A stretch of 64,000 nucleotides of DNA from Acinetobacter brisouisimilis (GTDB lineage Bacteria > Pseudomonadota > Gammaproteobacteria > Pseudomonadales > Moraxellaceae). Shown here one piece after another: positions 47,118-56,100 of the stretch. Where the stretch lies: positions 1 through 64,000 of the forward strand of contig NZ_KB851218.1 of the NCBI RefSeq assembly GCF_000368265.1, written 5' to 3'. Position 1 is the first letter of the stretch. Every line of letters starts with the position of its first letter. Position numbers and translations under genes: made by a program. The notes under the pieces were generated by a model, which saw only the letters and a list, made by a program, of their open reading frames with translations, searched no databases and was not told where the DNA came from.

Positions 47118-47927
47118 TTATAGCCCGCGCTGACCCAGTTTCAGGCGACATTTCACTGCAAATATCGAATCTTTACCACTAATCTTGATACGCTGTAACT
47201 GCATAAAATCAGGCTGTGCAGTATCAATGCCTTCTTTAGTGGTCACGGCATTGCAATAACCTGCCTGTTTTGCCAGTTCAACATCACGCTGGCTATAAAT
47301 CCCAAAAGGATAAGCAAAACTGGTCACAGGTTGCCCAATCATCTGTTCGAGTTGTTGTTTCGATTGCACCAGTTCTTGCAAACATTCTTTATCTGTCAAC
47401 TTGTCTAAGTTGGCATGGGTCATGGTATGTGAACCAATTTCCACACGACCACTATGGGCTAGAAACTGAATTTGCTGATCACTCAATTTAGGCTCACGTG
47501 CCAGTTCGCCACTATTATGATGGGCTTTTTTATAGGTCGACCAGTCGCGGTCATGACGGTCAACCACCACATAAATCGTGGCTTTGGCCTGATATTTTTC
47601 TAAAATCGGATAGGCATTTTCCAAGTTATCCAGATAGCCGTCATCAAAAGTAATCGCCACGGTTTTTTCAGGATGTTTGCCCCAGTCCTGCTGAAGTTCC
47701 TGCATGGTGACAAAATGAAAACCTTGAGCTTTCATCCACGCCACTTGCTTTTCAAATTCGGCAGGAGTCACACGCAGTTTATTGAATTTTGCGCCATCAA
47801 TATGCTCACGCACCATGTGATACATCAAGACACGCGGACGTTTCCAATCAATTGCAGGTTTCCACCACGCATATTTATAACTAAATGCCATCACCGCAAG
47901 CAGCACAATCAGAGCCAAATAAATCAC
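47118..47927 (-). CDS. Polysaccharide deacetylase family protein (NodB domain)
   Basis: 269 residues with one N-terminal membrane anchor (about 2-20). The NodB signature is visible: ITFDDGYLDN (catalytic/metal Asp pair), GSHTMTH (metal-binding His pair) and FAYPFGIYS. Acinetobacter OC loci commonly contain a pda gene proposed to remove an N-acetyl group from a core HexNAc; this fits by position. It would act at the membrane, but on which side I cannot tell from the anchor alone. Confidence 0.88.
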   Translation of the reverse strand: MIYLALIVLLAVMAFSYKYAWWKPAIDWKRPRVLMYHMVREHIDGAKFNKLRVTPAEFEKQVAWMKAQGFHFVTMQELQQDWGKHPEKTVAITFDDGYLDNLENAYPILEKYQAKATIYVVVDRHDRDWSTYKKAHHNSGELAREPKLSDQQIQFLAHSGRVEIGSHTMTHANLDKLTDKECLQELVQSKQQLEQMIGQPVTSFAYPFGIYSQRDVELAKQAGYCNAVTTKEGIDTAQPDFMQLQRIKISGKDSIFAVKCRLKLGQRGL

Positions 47928-47936
47928 ATGGTTAAC

Positions 47937-48827
47937 CTAACAAGATTGAAGTAAATATGTTGCCACACGCTCTGCTTCTTTAAAAGCGCTTGCCGCAGGC
48001 AGTTGTTCTAAATGGGTTGTCGAGGAGACAAATTGTTTTTGTAACAGCCCATCAACGGCTTGCGTAATACGGTCTTGCTTGAGCCGATCAATCTCAATCA
48101 ACCCAACACGACAACCTGCGGTCAGCGCTTCAAACAGCATCGATACACTATCTTCAGTCACCCAAACCGCTTCGGCTTTTTGCATTTCTTCAAAAATCCA
48201 GCCTTGTGGCGTTTGTTCTACAGGGAAAATCTGTAGCTGAGCCGCATAAGGTTGTTGTTGTAATTGAGTTAGAAAATCACTCGGAGTACGGCGTGAAGTG
48301 GTTAAAATAATCGTTGCTTGTGGCTGATGCTCGGTAATATTTTTAATCGCTAACAGCACCTTTTCAGTATTCCATCCATGACGTTTGGATGAACCACCCA
48401 AAGCAATCAAAATTCGGTTGGCTTGATGACGTTGCTGATTCACGATCGGATTTAACGCACCTTGGGTCACGATCACTTGGTCCGATGCAGGCACAGCATC
48501 ATGCTCGGGAATCACAGCATAATCAAAACAACTAAGAGGTAAACTTGGTTTCATTAAAATCACGGTTTTGGCATGTGGGTAAACTTTCTCCATGAGCCAC
48601 ACGCGCAAATGGGTATGGCTCCCGACACCAAAAATAAAGGTCGGCGTTTGCTCAACCTGTACACACTGCCGAGAAAAAATCGCACCCATCAAACTCAAAA
48701 TCGGCAAATCAGCAATCGAGATTTCCTGAAAAGAGCTGTTCGCATGTTGACGCTGCATCGCCAGATACAATCCCAAGGCTTGGGAACGATGCCCCGCCTT
48801 ACCATCACTGATATACACCACATGCAT
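47937..48827 (-). CDS. ELM1-family putative glycosyltransferase (first copy, next to ilvE)
   Basis: 296 residues beginning MHVVYISDGKAGHRSQALGL; ELM1-like. FGVGSHTHLRVWL, LIALGGSSKRHGW, LTTSRRTPSDFL and TEDSVSMLFEALTAG are shared in kind with the gene at 45086. The ATG at 48827 is chosen because GTGGA sits nine bases upstream and the sequence before it does not resemble the family. The leftward OC arm begins here, right after the ilvE terminator, so it must have its own promoter or rely on readthrough. Acinetobacter literature calls this position gtrOC1. Confidence 0.82.
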   Translation of the reverse strand: MHVVYISDGKAGHRSQALGLYLAMQRQHANSSFQEISIADLPILSLMGAIFSRQCVQVEQTPTFIFGVGSHTHLRVWLMEKVYPHAKTVILMKPSLPLSCFDYAVIPEHDAVPASDQVIVTQGALNPIVNQQRHQANRILIALGGSSKRHGWNTEKVLLAIKNITEHQPQATIILTTSRRTPSDFLTQLQQQPYAAQLQIFPVEQTPQGWIFEEMQKAEAVWVTEDSVSMLFEALTAGCRVGLIEIDRLKQDRITQAVDGLLQKQFVSSTTHLEQLPAASAFKEAERVATYLLQSC

Positions 48828-48847
48828 ACTGATTTTTCCACTCACAT

Positions 48848-48872
48848 AAAAAAAGCGAAACCGAAGTTTCGC
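48848..48872 (-). terminator. Intrinsic terminator between ilvE and the OC locus
   Basis: GCGAAAC-CGAA-GTTTCGC hairpin (48855-48872), followed on the minus strand by a seven-T run (48854-48848). Marks the ilvE-side boundary of the OC locus. Confidence 0.85.
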
Positions 48873-48893
48873 CCTTATCTTAACTGATTCGAC

Positions 48894-49820
48894 TTATTTT
48901 ACATAAGTTAACCAGTGTTCGTATTTCGGATTTTTACCTTGAACCGCATCAAAGTAAGTTTGTTGAATTAACGTAGTGATTGGACCACGGCAACCTTCAC
49001 CAATTTGACGGTCATCGTATTCACGAATCGGAGTCACTTCAGCAGCAGTACCTGTAAAGAATGCTTCATCAGCGATGTAGAATTCATCACGGGTAATACG
49101 ACGTTCAATCACTTCAATACCTAAATCTTTGGCAATGGTAATAATCGTTTGACGGGTAATACCATCAAGCGCACCGCCTGCAATATCAGGAGTATGCAAT
49201 TGACCATCTTTCACCAAGAACACGTTTTCGCCAGAACCTTGGCACACGTAACCTTGTGGATCCATCAACATTGCTTCATCGTAGCCTGAATGAGCCACTT
49301 CCTGATGCGCAAGAATCGATAAAGTATAGTTACCAGATGCTTTTGCTTTACACATAGTCACGTTTGGATGGTGGTGCGTAAATGAAGAGGTTTTTACGCG
49401 AATGCCTTTCGCCATCGCTTCTTCACCAAGGTATGCACCCCAGCCCCATGCTGCAACTGCGGCATGAATCGTATTGTCAGTTGCGGCAATACCAAGTTTT
49501 TCTGAACCAATCCAAATAAGCGGACGTAAATAGCAAGAAGCCAATTTATTTTCACGTACTACATCGATTTGCGCTTGCTCTAACGTTGCCTGATCAAATG
49601 GAACTTTCATTTGATAAATTTTTGCAGAGTTAAGCAAACGTTTGGTGTGTTCTTTTAAACGGAAAATCGCAGTTCCTTTTGGTGTTTCATAGGCACGGAC
49701 ACCTTCAAACACACCCATACTGTAGTGTAATGTATGGGTTAAGACGTGAATTTTTGCATCACGCCAATCTACTAATTTTCCATCTTGCCAAATAAAACCA
49801 TCACGATCAGCCAAATTCAC
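48894..49820 (-). CDS. ilvE: Branched-chain amino acid aminotransferase
   Basis: PLP enzyme for the last step of Val/Ile/Leu synthesis and first step of their breakdown. 308 residues when started at GTG 49820, where GGAG lies eight bases upstream; the GTG three codons earlier has the ribosome site on top of it. HTLHYSMGVFEGVRAY near the N-terminus and the PLP lysine in CKAKASGNY are family signatures, with GSGENVFLVKDG following. Known boundary of the Acinetobacter OC locus. Follows glnE in the same direction. Confidence 0.96.
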   Translation of the reverse strand: MNLADRDGFIWQDGKLVDWRDAKIHVLTHTLHYSMGVFEGVRAYETPKGTAIFRLKEHTKRLLNSAKIYQMKVPFDQATLEQAQIDVVRENKLASCYLRPLIWIGSEKLGIAATDNTIHAAVAAWGWGAYLGEEAMAKGIRVKTSSFTHHHPNVTMCKAKASGNYTLSILAHQEVAHSGYDEAMLMDPQGYVCQGSGENVFLVKDGQLHTPDIAGGALDGITRQTIITIAKDLGIEVIERRITRDEFYIADEAFFTGTAAEVTPIREYDDRQIGEGCRGPITTLIQQTYFDAVQGKNPKYEHWLTYVK

Positions 49821-49846
49821 GGCACACACTCCAAATTTTCACATCA

Positions 49847-52600
49847 TTATTCACTGTCCAAGGCTTGTGCGCTTGGATCAATTAATCTCTGCCATAACTT
49901 GCAAACGATCTCGCGGGTGTCGCGCCATTGTGCAGCTTGAACTTGCATGTTTTTGTTTGCAAGTGCTAGACGGTGGCTCTCGGCTCGTTCACTGAGATAA
50001 GCTTGAATCAAAGCCTGCGCATCTTGGCTGGGTAAGCAATCTAACCGCGCAGCATCTTCAAGGATTCGGACATTGTCAGAGAAATGGGCGAGATCGGGCT
50101 TCGTCCCACTCCATGCCAACACCATATACTGTGCCATAAATTCAATGTCAACGATACCACCTGCATCCTGTTTTAAATGAAAAATCCCATCTTTTTTTTG
50201 CTCTTTGCTTGAGCCTAAATGGTCTTTCATTTTCTGCCGCATTTTTAAGACTTCAGTCTGAACTTCACTTTCATCTCGTTTTTGCGTCAGAATTTCACAG
50301 CGAAGCTGCTCAAATTGCTGTCTTAAACCCAAATCCCCTGCAATAGAACGCGCACGAACCAGTGCCTGATGCTCCCAAAGCCATGCACTTTTCATTTGAT
50401 ATTGCTCATAAGCTTTCAGGCTGGTCACCAGCACTCCAGCTTCACCTGAAGGGCGCAAGCGTGTATCAATTTCATAGGCACGACCATCAAGAGTTTGCGT
50501 GGTCATTAGCGACATAAATTTCTGTGCGACACGCAAAGCAAACTCAAAACCGCTAATTGATTTACGTCCATCGGTATCGGCCTGTTCATCCAGATAATGA
50601 ATAAACACCAGATCCAAATCTGAACCATAGCCCAGTTCAATCCCGCCGAGCTTACCATACCCAATTACAATAAAACCTTTTTGATCGATCGAGCAGCGTT
50701 GACCATCTTGCGTGACAGGATAACCATGCTTTTGCGCCACCATTTCATATGCCAGATGTAAGGTAGCTTCGACACAGACTTCAGCAATATCGGTCAGGGC
50801 ATCAGAGACTTTCATTAACGGGCTTTCGGCAAGGACATCACTGGCAGCAACTGCCAATACATGGCTTTTCTTAAATAAACGCAACACACGCATCAGGTCT
50901 TCCACCTGATCCAGTTCAATGCGCAATAACTGATAACGCATGGAAGCTTCCAGGTCAACACGGCGTGGCAGCTCAAAGTCCATCGACAAGAATTCATCCA
51001 GCAGTACGGGATAATGCGTCAGCTCCTCACAAATCCACGGACTGACTTCTGACATTTTCACCAAGCGCTGCAACGCCCCTTTATTTTCAATCAGCATCAC
51101 CAAATACACGGTACGGCGCATCACCGACTCAATCAGCGGCATCAGGCGCAGCAATGCCACTTGTGGCTGCTCAGCTTGTAAAATTGCAGCAATCAGTGGC
51201 GGCCAAAAAGCTTTTAAACGTTCAACCGCTTTGGCAGGTAATTTTTTAATGGCATGTCCGTGCCAGAATTCATGAATCAGGTTTTGTGCATCATCATCCA
51301 GTACAGCAAGTAACTGTTGCTCGAGTTCAGTACTATCCGCATCATGCTGATCAAATTCATTTTCCCGAATCAGGTTTTTAAACTGCAAGCTGACCTTGTC
51401 ACGTTTCTGGTTTAGCACATCGAGAAACTCATCCCATGTGGCATAACCCAAAGTTTCGACCATACGCTGACGCAGTGCAGGCTCAACAGGCAGTGCTTGG
51501 GTTTGCTGATCATTGAGTGCCTGAATCGCATGTTCTACCCGACGCAAAAACAGATAGGCATCTTCAAGGTCACTTACAATGCGTGGCTCAAGTAAACCCA
51601 CTGCCCCAATATGCTCAAGGCTAGTCAAACAGGTACGGTCTTGCAGTTCCAGTTTTGAACCACCGTGAATCAGCTGAAACACCTGCACAATAAATTCAAT
51701 TTCACGAATACCGCCTGCGCCCAGCTTGATGTCATCGTGAATATTGCGGCGTGCCACCTCACGTTCAATCATCTGTTTCATTTCACGCATGGCTTCAAAG
51801 GCACTGTAGTCAACATAACGACGGAACACAAAAGGACGGGTCATTGTCATTAAGCTATCGCCTTTTTCTCCCGTAATGACTCGCGCCTTAATCCACGCAT
51901 AGCGTTCCCACTCACGTCCATGCTGAATCAGGTATTTTTCTAAGGCGACATGACTAATCGCGAGTGCCGAACCATCTCCCCACGGGCGTAGGCGCATATC
52001 TACCCGAAACACAAAACCTTCTGCGGTTATGTGATCCAGCAGATAAATCAGCTTTTGCCCCCATAAAATACAGAACTGCTGTATTTCAATACATTTACGC
52101 CCATTGGTTTCACCTTGCTCATCGAAGGCAAAAATCAGGTCAATATCACTGGATAAATTCAGTTCTTGCGCACCGAGCTTGCCCATACCGATCACGATCA
52201 GATCTTGTACCTGACCATCATAACCCATCGGTTCACCATATTTTGCCAATAACGCTGGCAGCGCAAAGGCTTTGGCAGCACAAATACAGGCATCAGCAAA
52301 ATCGGAAAGTTCACGAGTAAGTTGTGGCACGGTAGTCTGTTGGTTAGCGTCTTGCCAAATCCAGCGAAACATCAGACGGGCACGTAAAATTCTTAACTGA
52401 CGCATCCATTGAATTTCATCATCGATACCTGCAAGCGTTTGCTCAACATAAGCAAAAATTTCTGTGGTTGATAAAGTCTGATGAAAAGGATGATCTTGGT
52501 CATCTTGCTGTAATTGCTCAGCATACTGTGCCAAGACTTGTTCTGCGTATTGACTGGCGTGAAGTGTTTTTTGTAATTGATCGTGATTCATGATCAGCAT
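49847..52600 (-). CDS. glnE: Bifunctional glutamine synthetase adenylyltransferase / adenylyl-removing enzyme
   Basis: Adds and removes AMP on glutamine synthetase to tune nitrogen assimilation. 917 residues with the two nucleotidyltransferase domains intact: SSDIDLIFAFD near residue 155 and GYGSDLDLVFIHY near 656, each followed by a GlnD-like helical domain (GAGGIREIEFIVQ and DAGGIVDIEFMAQ). Two ATGs compete (52600 and 52591); AGGGG sits four bases before the first. ilvE follows after 26 bases. Confidence 0.97.
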   Translation of the reverse strand: MLIMNHDQLQKTLHASQYAEQVLAQYAEQLQQDDQDHPFHQTLSTTEIFAYVEQTLAGIDDEIQWMRQLRILRARLMFRWIWQDANQQTTVPQLTRELSDFADACICAAKAFALPALLAKYGEPMGYDGQVQDLIVIGMGKLGAQELNLSSDIDLIFAFDEQGETNGRKCIEIQQFCILWGQKLIYLLDHITAEGFVFRVDMRLRPWGDGSALAISHVALEKYLIQHGREWERYAWIKARVITGEKGDSLMTMTRPFVFRRYVDYSAFEAMREMKQMIEREVARRNIHDDIKLGAGGIREIEFIVQVFQLIHGGSKLELQDRTCLTSLEHIGAVGLLEPRIVSDLEDAYLFLRRVEHAIQALNDQQTQALPVEPALRQRMVETLGYATWDEFLDVLNQKRDKVSLQFKNLIRENEFDQHDADSTELEQQLLAVLDDDAQNLIHEFWHGHAIKKLPAKAVERLKAFWPPLIAAILQAEQPQVALLRLMPLIESVMRRTVYLVMLIENKGALQRLVKMSEVSPWICEELTHYPVLLDEFLSMDFELPRRVDLEASMRYQLLRIELDQVEDLMRVLRLFKKSHVLAVAASDVLAESPLMKVSDALTDIAEVCVEATLHLAYEMVAQKHGYPVTQDGQRCSIDQKGFIVIGYGKLGGIELGYGSDLDLVFIHYLDEQADTDGRKSISGFEFALRVAQKFMSLMTTQTLDGRAYEIDTRLRPSGEAGVLVTSLKAYEQYQMKSAWLWEHQALVRARSIAGDLGLRQQFEQLRCEILTQKRDESEVQTEVLKMRQKMKDHLGSSKEQKKDGIFHLKQDAGGIVDIEFMAQYMVLAWSGTKPDLAHFSDNVRILEDAARLDCLPSQDAQALIQAYLSERAESHRLALANKNMQVQAAQWRDTREIVCKLWQRLIDPSAQALDSE

Positions 52601-52667
52601 ATTTCCCCTATAGCTAAGCTAGTTATAGCAGGAGAAATAAACTTTTGGAAAATAAAAGTGAGCTTTT

Positions 52668-53939
52668 TTAGTGCGCAGCCAACTGATCTTGGTGTAATGC
52701 TAATGCACTATGTTCATCTTGGGCTTTCGGCAAGATCACCGTAAAAGTTGTGCCCTGACCTTCTTTGGAAATGACCCGAATTTCACCATGATTTAAGTCA
52801 ACAAAGCGTTTACACAGCACCAGACCCAAGCCCGTTCCACGCTCACCTGCCGTACCTTTTAGCGAGGTTTTAATGCGTGGCTCAAATACATGCTGCACCT
52901 GCTGCTCAGTCATACCCAAGCCTGTATCGGTTACAGATAGTTGAATCTGTTCCCCATGCACACAAGCGCTAATCGTGACTTGGCCCGTGCCATCAACAGG
53001 TGAAAATTTCAAAGCATTTGAAGTTAAATTCTGTAGCACCGAGGTCAACATATTAATGTCAGCAAACACTCGAATATCATCAGGAACCTGATCTACTAAG
53101 CGGATTGTCTTTTTCAAAGCGAGGCTGCTCAGCACATCCATGACAATATGACTGCACTGTTTGAGCTTAAAATTAATTGGATGATAAACAAAATGCCCGC
53201 CCTCGGCCATCGCCCAGTCGAGCAGGTTTTCGAGCAGATTGTAAGTGGACTTGGCCGTGTCATTCAAATAACTGGCAATATTTTGAATACTGGCATGATC
53301 TAGAGTATCGAGTTCTTCGGCTAAAACATCGGAAAAGCCCAGTAAGCCATGAAAAGGGGCCCGCAAATCATGTGCAATAATTTGAAAAAACTTGGTACGG
53401 CTATAATTCAGTGCTGAAAGCTGCTCATAGGCTTCTTTAAGTTCGGTATGTTCAAATTTCAGCTCGATATAGCCCAGCATAGCTTCCAATAACACTTCAA
53501 TCTGTTCAATGTCCTCAGGATGAAATTCATCTGCGACCTGATCAAAAAACACCAGTTGACCAATACTGTTTTGATTCACCACCAGATTTAATGCAAGCAA
53601 CCGCTGATGATCAAAAAAATGATGTTTCAAGTGTTCTGAAAATTTTGAATAGTTTGGATGTTTTGGAGAAATGACAACAGCATCTTTGGTATAGCAGGCT
53701 TGCAGTTGAGCTGCCAATTCAGGATTTGCAGGATAAGCTTGAAAGCCTTGTTGGGTAACAAACCAAGTATAAGGTTCATGATGAAATGCCCAAGCGGCAA
53801 ATTCCACATTGAGTAAACGGCGTGCCATTTTCAAAAAAATGTCGATCTGATTGCGCGAGCTAGTAACCCCCAATAATAAGGACAGCTTACAATCACTCAT
53901 TTGATCGGCTTGGTTGAGTTCTAACAATTTTGGCTGCAT
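52668..53939 (-). CDS. GAF-domain sensor histidine kinase, soluble
   Basis: 423 residues with no membrane segment. A GAF-like domain fills about residues 20-170, then a short coiled coil (LKEAYEQLSALNYSRTKF) and HisKA with the phospho-acceptor His in FFQIIAHDLRAPFHGL, then the ATPase domain with NLTSNALKFSP (N box), DTGLGM and GTGLGLVLC (G boxes). ATG 53939 is preferred: GAGG lies six bases before it; the frame can be extended to 54017 but without family resemblance. No response regulator is adjacent, so it is an orphan kinase here. Signal unknown. Confidence 0.88.
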   Translation of the reverse strand: MQPKLLELNQADQMSDCKLSLLLGVTSSRNQIDIFLKMARRLLNVEFAAWAFHHEPYTWFVTQQGFQAYPANPELAAQLQACYTKDAVVISPKHPNYSKFSEHLKHHFFDHQRLLALNLVVNQNSIGQLVFFDQVADEFHPEDIEQIEVLLEAMLGYIELKFEHTELKEAYEQLSALNYSRTKFFQIIAHDLRAPFHGLLGFSDVLAEELDTLDHASIQNIASYLNDTAKSTYNLLENLLDWAMAEGGHFVYHPINFKLKQCSHIVMDVLSSLALKKTIRLVDQVPDDIRVFADINMLTSVLQNLTSNALKFSPVDGTGQVTISACVHGEQIQLSVTDTGLGMTEQQVQHVFEPRIKTSLKGTAGERGTGLGLVLCKRFVDLNHGEIRVISKEGQGTTFTVILPKAQDEHSALALHQDQLAAH

Positions 53940-54642
53940 GCCTCGCCTCACATATCCATCCGTACTGGCATTGTTTTCAAGTATTACCTTAATGAAAACC
54001 CCGTTCCCAATTAACAAAATAACACACTAAAGTCATTTTTCTAAAACAAACATTAAATCATTTTATTTTTTTGTAACCAATACCTTTCGATCATAGCTAT
54101 ATAAATCATAAGGTTTTTTGCTTTTTTCAAAATTATCTATGCTCATTTTTTTGCCAACTAGATCACTAATTTTAAAAGAAAGTCAATTGCAAATTATTGT
54201 GATGAAAATTCGCAACACATTTCACTCAAAAATTCCAGAAAACTGTATGCATGAAAAAAGTAACCGTCAATTTGGAGCAAAAATAAGCCTGCCAGATTAA
54301 GAAAACATGACATAAAATTGAATCAAAAATTTTCTACTCATTCACAAAAACTCTCAATGAATGTATCGGCTGCCAAAGCCACCTCACCCGATGATCAAAC
54401 AGACTGTCTTTAGTACAAAAAAACTGAGCAAGAGCAGTTTTAGCTGTTCTTTAGAGATCAGTAGATCCAATGTGGGGAATCGCAAAGATTAGCTTGCTTC
54501 ACGATTATATTTTTAGGCAGCAAAAATCCGCTCTGGGTATTTTTATTTTGATTAGCAAAAAATAAATTTAAAGGTAAAAAACCAGTCAACAATTAAATAC
54601 TTTTCTATTGGAATAATATAAATTTATATTTTTTATAAACAA
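53940..54642. other. About 0.7 kb with no recognisable gene
   Basis: AT-rich stretch between the kinase start and the tRNA-Leu terminator. A 60-codon frame at 54118-54300 has no ribosome site and no protein-like composition. A small AAAACTG/CAGTTTT hairpin lies at 54420-54441 and an imperfect AATC-GCAA/TTGC-GATT fold near 54479-54507, followed by ATATTTTT. Nothing more definite is seen; a small RNA is possible but unsupported. Confidence 0.5.
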
Positions 54643-54673
54643 AAAAAACCGAAGCATTTGGCTTCGGTTTTTT
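54643..54673 (-). terminator. Intrinsic terminator after tRNA-Leu
   Basis: AAAAAACCGAAGC / GCTTCGGTTTTTT 13-bp stem with a 5-nt loop; T-run on the minus strand. It lies 21 bases beyond the tRNA 3' end. Confidence 0.9.
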
Positions 54674-54693
54674 AAATCTTGGTACCAGATTTA

Positions 54694-54780
54694 TGGTCCC
54701 GAGGGTCGGACTCGAACCGACACGTTCTCTCGAACAGTGGATTTTGAGTCCACCGCGTCTACCAATTTCACCACCTCGGG
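54694..54780 (-). tRNA. tRNA-Leu (anticodon CAA)
   Basis: The reverse complement forms a class II tRNA of 87 nt: acceptor CCCGAGG/CCTCGGG, A discriminator and encoded CCA, D-arm TGGTGAAATTGG, anticodon arm GTGGA-CTCAAAA-TCCAC placing CAA, a long variable arm (GTTCGAGAGAACG), and T-arm GGTTCGAGTCC. Decodes UUG leucine codons. Confidence 0.95.
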
Positions 54781-54961
54781 ATTAAGTATGGCTGGTTTAC
54801 GCTGTGTATATTATCCTATTTTTAAAATGTGTCAACGCCATTTCTACACCATTGCTCACTTTTAAAACAAACAATTGATACTTTGGTGTTTTTTTCAGCA
54901 AAATCGACCATAAAAAGAAAAAAGTTTATAATAGCTGCAATCTATTTTCCAGATTTTGGCT

Positions 54962-55993
54962 ATGCAACTCTCTGACTTTAACTTTGAACTCCCAGATCAT
55001 CTGATCGCCCGTTACCCGCTTCAGTCACGTACTTCATCACGTTTATTGCATTTACATGCCGACGGAAAATATCAAGATCACTGTTTTACCGATATTTTAG
55101 AACTGTTCAATCCTGGCGATTTAATGATTCTAAATGATACCAAAGTCATGAAAGCCCGCCTGAAAGGCAAACGCGCTACTGGCGGAGCAGTTGAGGTGTT
55201 GGTTGAGCGCATGCAAGATCAATTTGTTGCGCACTGCCACATTAAAGCCAGCAACTCCCCTAAAGCTGGTGCAGAGCTGTTTATCGGTGAAGATGAAGTC
55301 AAAGTGACGGTTCAAGGACGTCATGAAAACTTATTTATTGTGGAATTTTCGCAGCCGATCCTCACCGTACTCGATCGTTATGGTCAGTTACCGATTCCAC
55401 CGTACTTTAACCGTGAAGCCGAGGCAATTGATACCGAGCGTTATCAAACCGTGTTTCATGACCCCAATAAACTCGCCAGTGTTGCTGCACCCACTGCAAG
55501 CCTGCACTTTGACCAGCAGCTTTTGGCTGAGCTAGAACAAAAAGGCATACAAAAAAGTTTCGTGACTCTACATGTGGGTGCAGGTACCTTCCTGCCTGTA
55601 CGTACTGACAATATCGAAAACCACATTATGCACAGCGAATGGTGCAATGTACCTCAGCACACTGTTGATCTGATTCGTGAAACGCAAGCTCGTGGTAATA
55701 AAGTCATTGCGGTGGGAACCACTGCAACCCGTGCCCTTGAAAGTGCGGCTCAAGCCCATGGTGGAAAAATTGACGCTTGGACAGGCGATACACAAATCTT
55801 TATTTATCCTGGATATCAGTTCTGTGTAGTAGATCGTTTAATTACTAACTTCCACTTACCTGAGTCAACATTGTTGATGTTGGTTTCAGCACTCTCGAAT
55901 CAAGAGAATATTTTAAATGCCTACCGACACGCAGTGAAACAGCAATACCGATTCTTTAGTTATGGCGATGCCATGCTGATTGACCGTGCATAA
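54962..55993 (+). CDS. queA: S-adenosylmethionine:tRNA ribosyltransferase-isomerase
   Basis: Builds epoxyqueuosine on tRNA by transferring the ribose of SAM to preQ1. 343 residues starting [20 protein letters not shown]; the family segments [24 protein letters not shown], and PTASLHFD...VGAGTF...[16 protein letters not shown] are intact. Start is ATG 54962; the TTG at 54956 adds two unneeded residues. tgt, the enzyme for the preceding step in the same modification, lies 3 kb downstream in the same direction, with unrelated genes and a pseudogene between. Confidence 0.97.
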   Translation: MQLSDFNFELPDHLIARYPLQSRTSSRLLHLHADGKYQDHCFTDILELFNPGDLMILNDTKVMKARLKGKRATGGAVEVLVERMQDQFVAHCHIKASNSPKAGAELFIGEDEVKVTVQGRHENLFIVEFSQPILTVLDRYGQLPIPPYFNREAEAIDTERYQTVFHDPNKLASVAAPTASLHFDQQLLAELEQKGIQKSFVTLHVGAGTFLPVRTDNIENHIMHSEWCNVPQHTVDLIRETQARGNKVIAVGTTATRALESAAQAHGGKIDAWTGDTQIFIYPGYQFCVVDRLITNFHLPESTLLMLVSALSNQENILNAYRHAVKQQYRFFSYGDAMLIDRA

Positions 55994-56010
55994 CGCTATT
56001 AAACGAGACT

Positions 56011-56038
56011 AAAAGGCTACTTCAAGTAGCCTTTTTTT
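56011..56038 (+). terminator. Intrinsic terminator after queA
   Basis: AAAAGGCTACT / AGTAGCCTTTT 11-bp stem with TCA loop followed by T residues. Confidence 0.88.
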
Positions 56039-56100
56039 ATAGATTACAAAAAACATAAAGAATGGTTAAAATAGCGCTGTTCAATTTGAGTTGTATCACC

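Larger units (their letters stand above)
34052..48893. other. Lipooligosaccharide outer-core (OC) locus between aspS and ilvE
   Basis: In Acinetobacter the genes for the variable outer core of lipooligosaccharide lie between ilvE and aspS. Here this interval holds acyltransferase, at least seven glycosyltransferase or glycosyltransferase-like genes, two ELM1-type genes, a polysaccharide deacetylase and rmlBDAC. The rightward arm (34365-37545) and the leftward arm (48827-37550) converge with four bases between the stops. The rml genes predict L-rhamnose in the glycan. Locus identity rests on position and content; the sugar structure cannot be read from it. Confidence 0.85.

Noticed and set aside
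34052..48893. Mobile element or transposase in the saccharide locus
   Set aside because: No transposase, integrase or terminal repeat is seen; variation at this site in Acinetobacter is usually by homologous exchange through the flanking genes.
54118..54300. 60-codon frame in the gene-free stretch
   Set aside because: No ribosome site, no neighbouring gene context, and amino-acid make-up expected of random AT-rich DNA.
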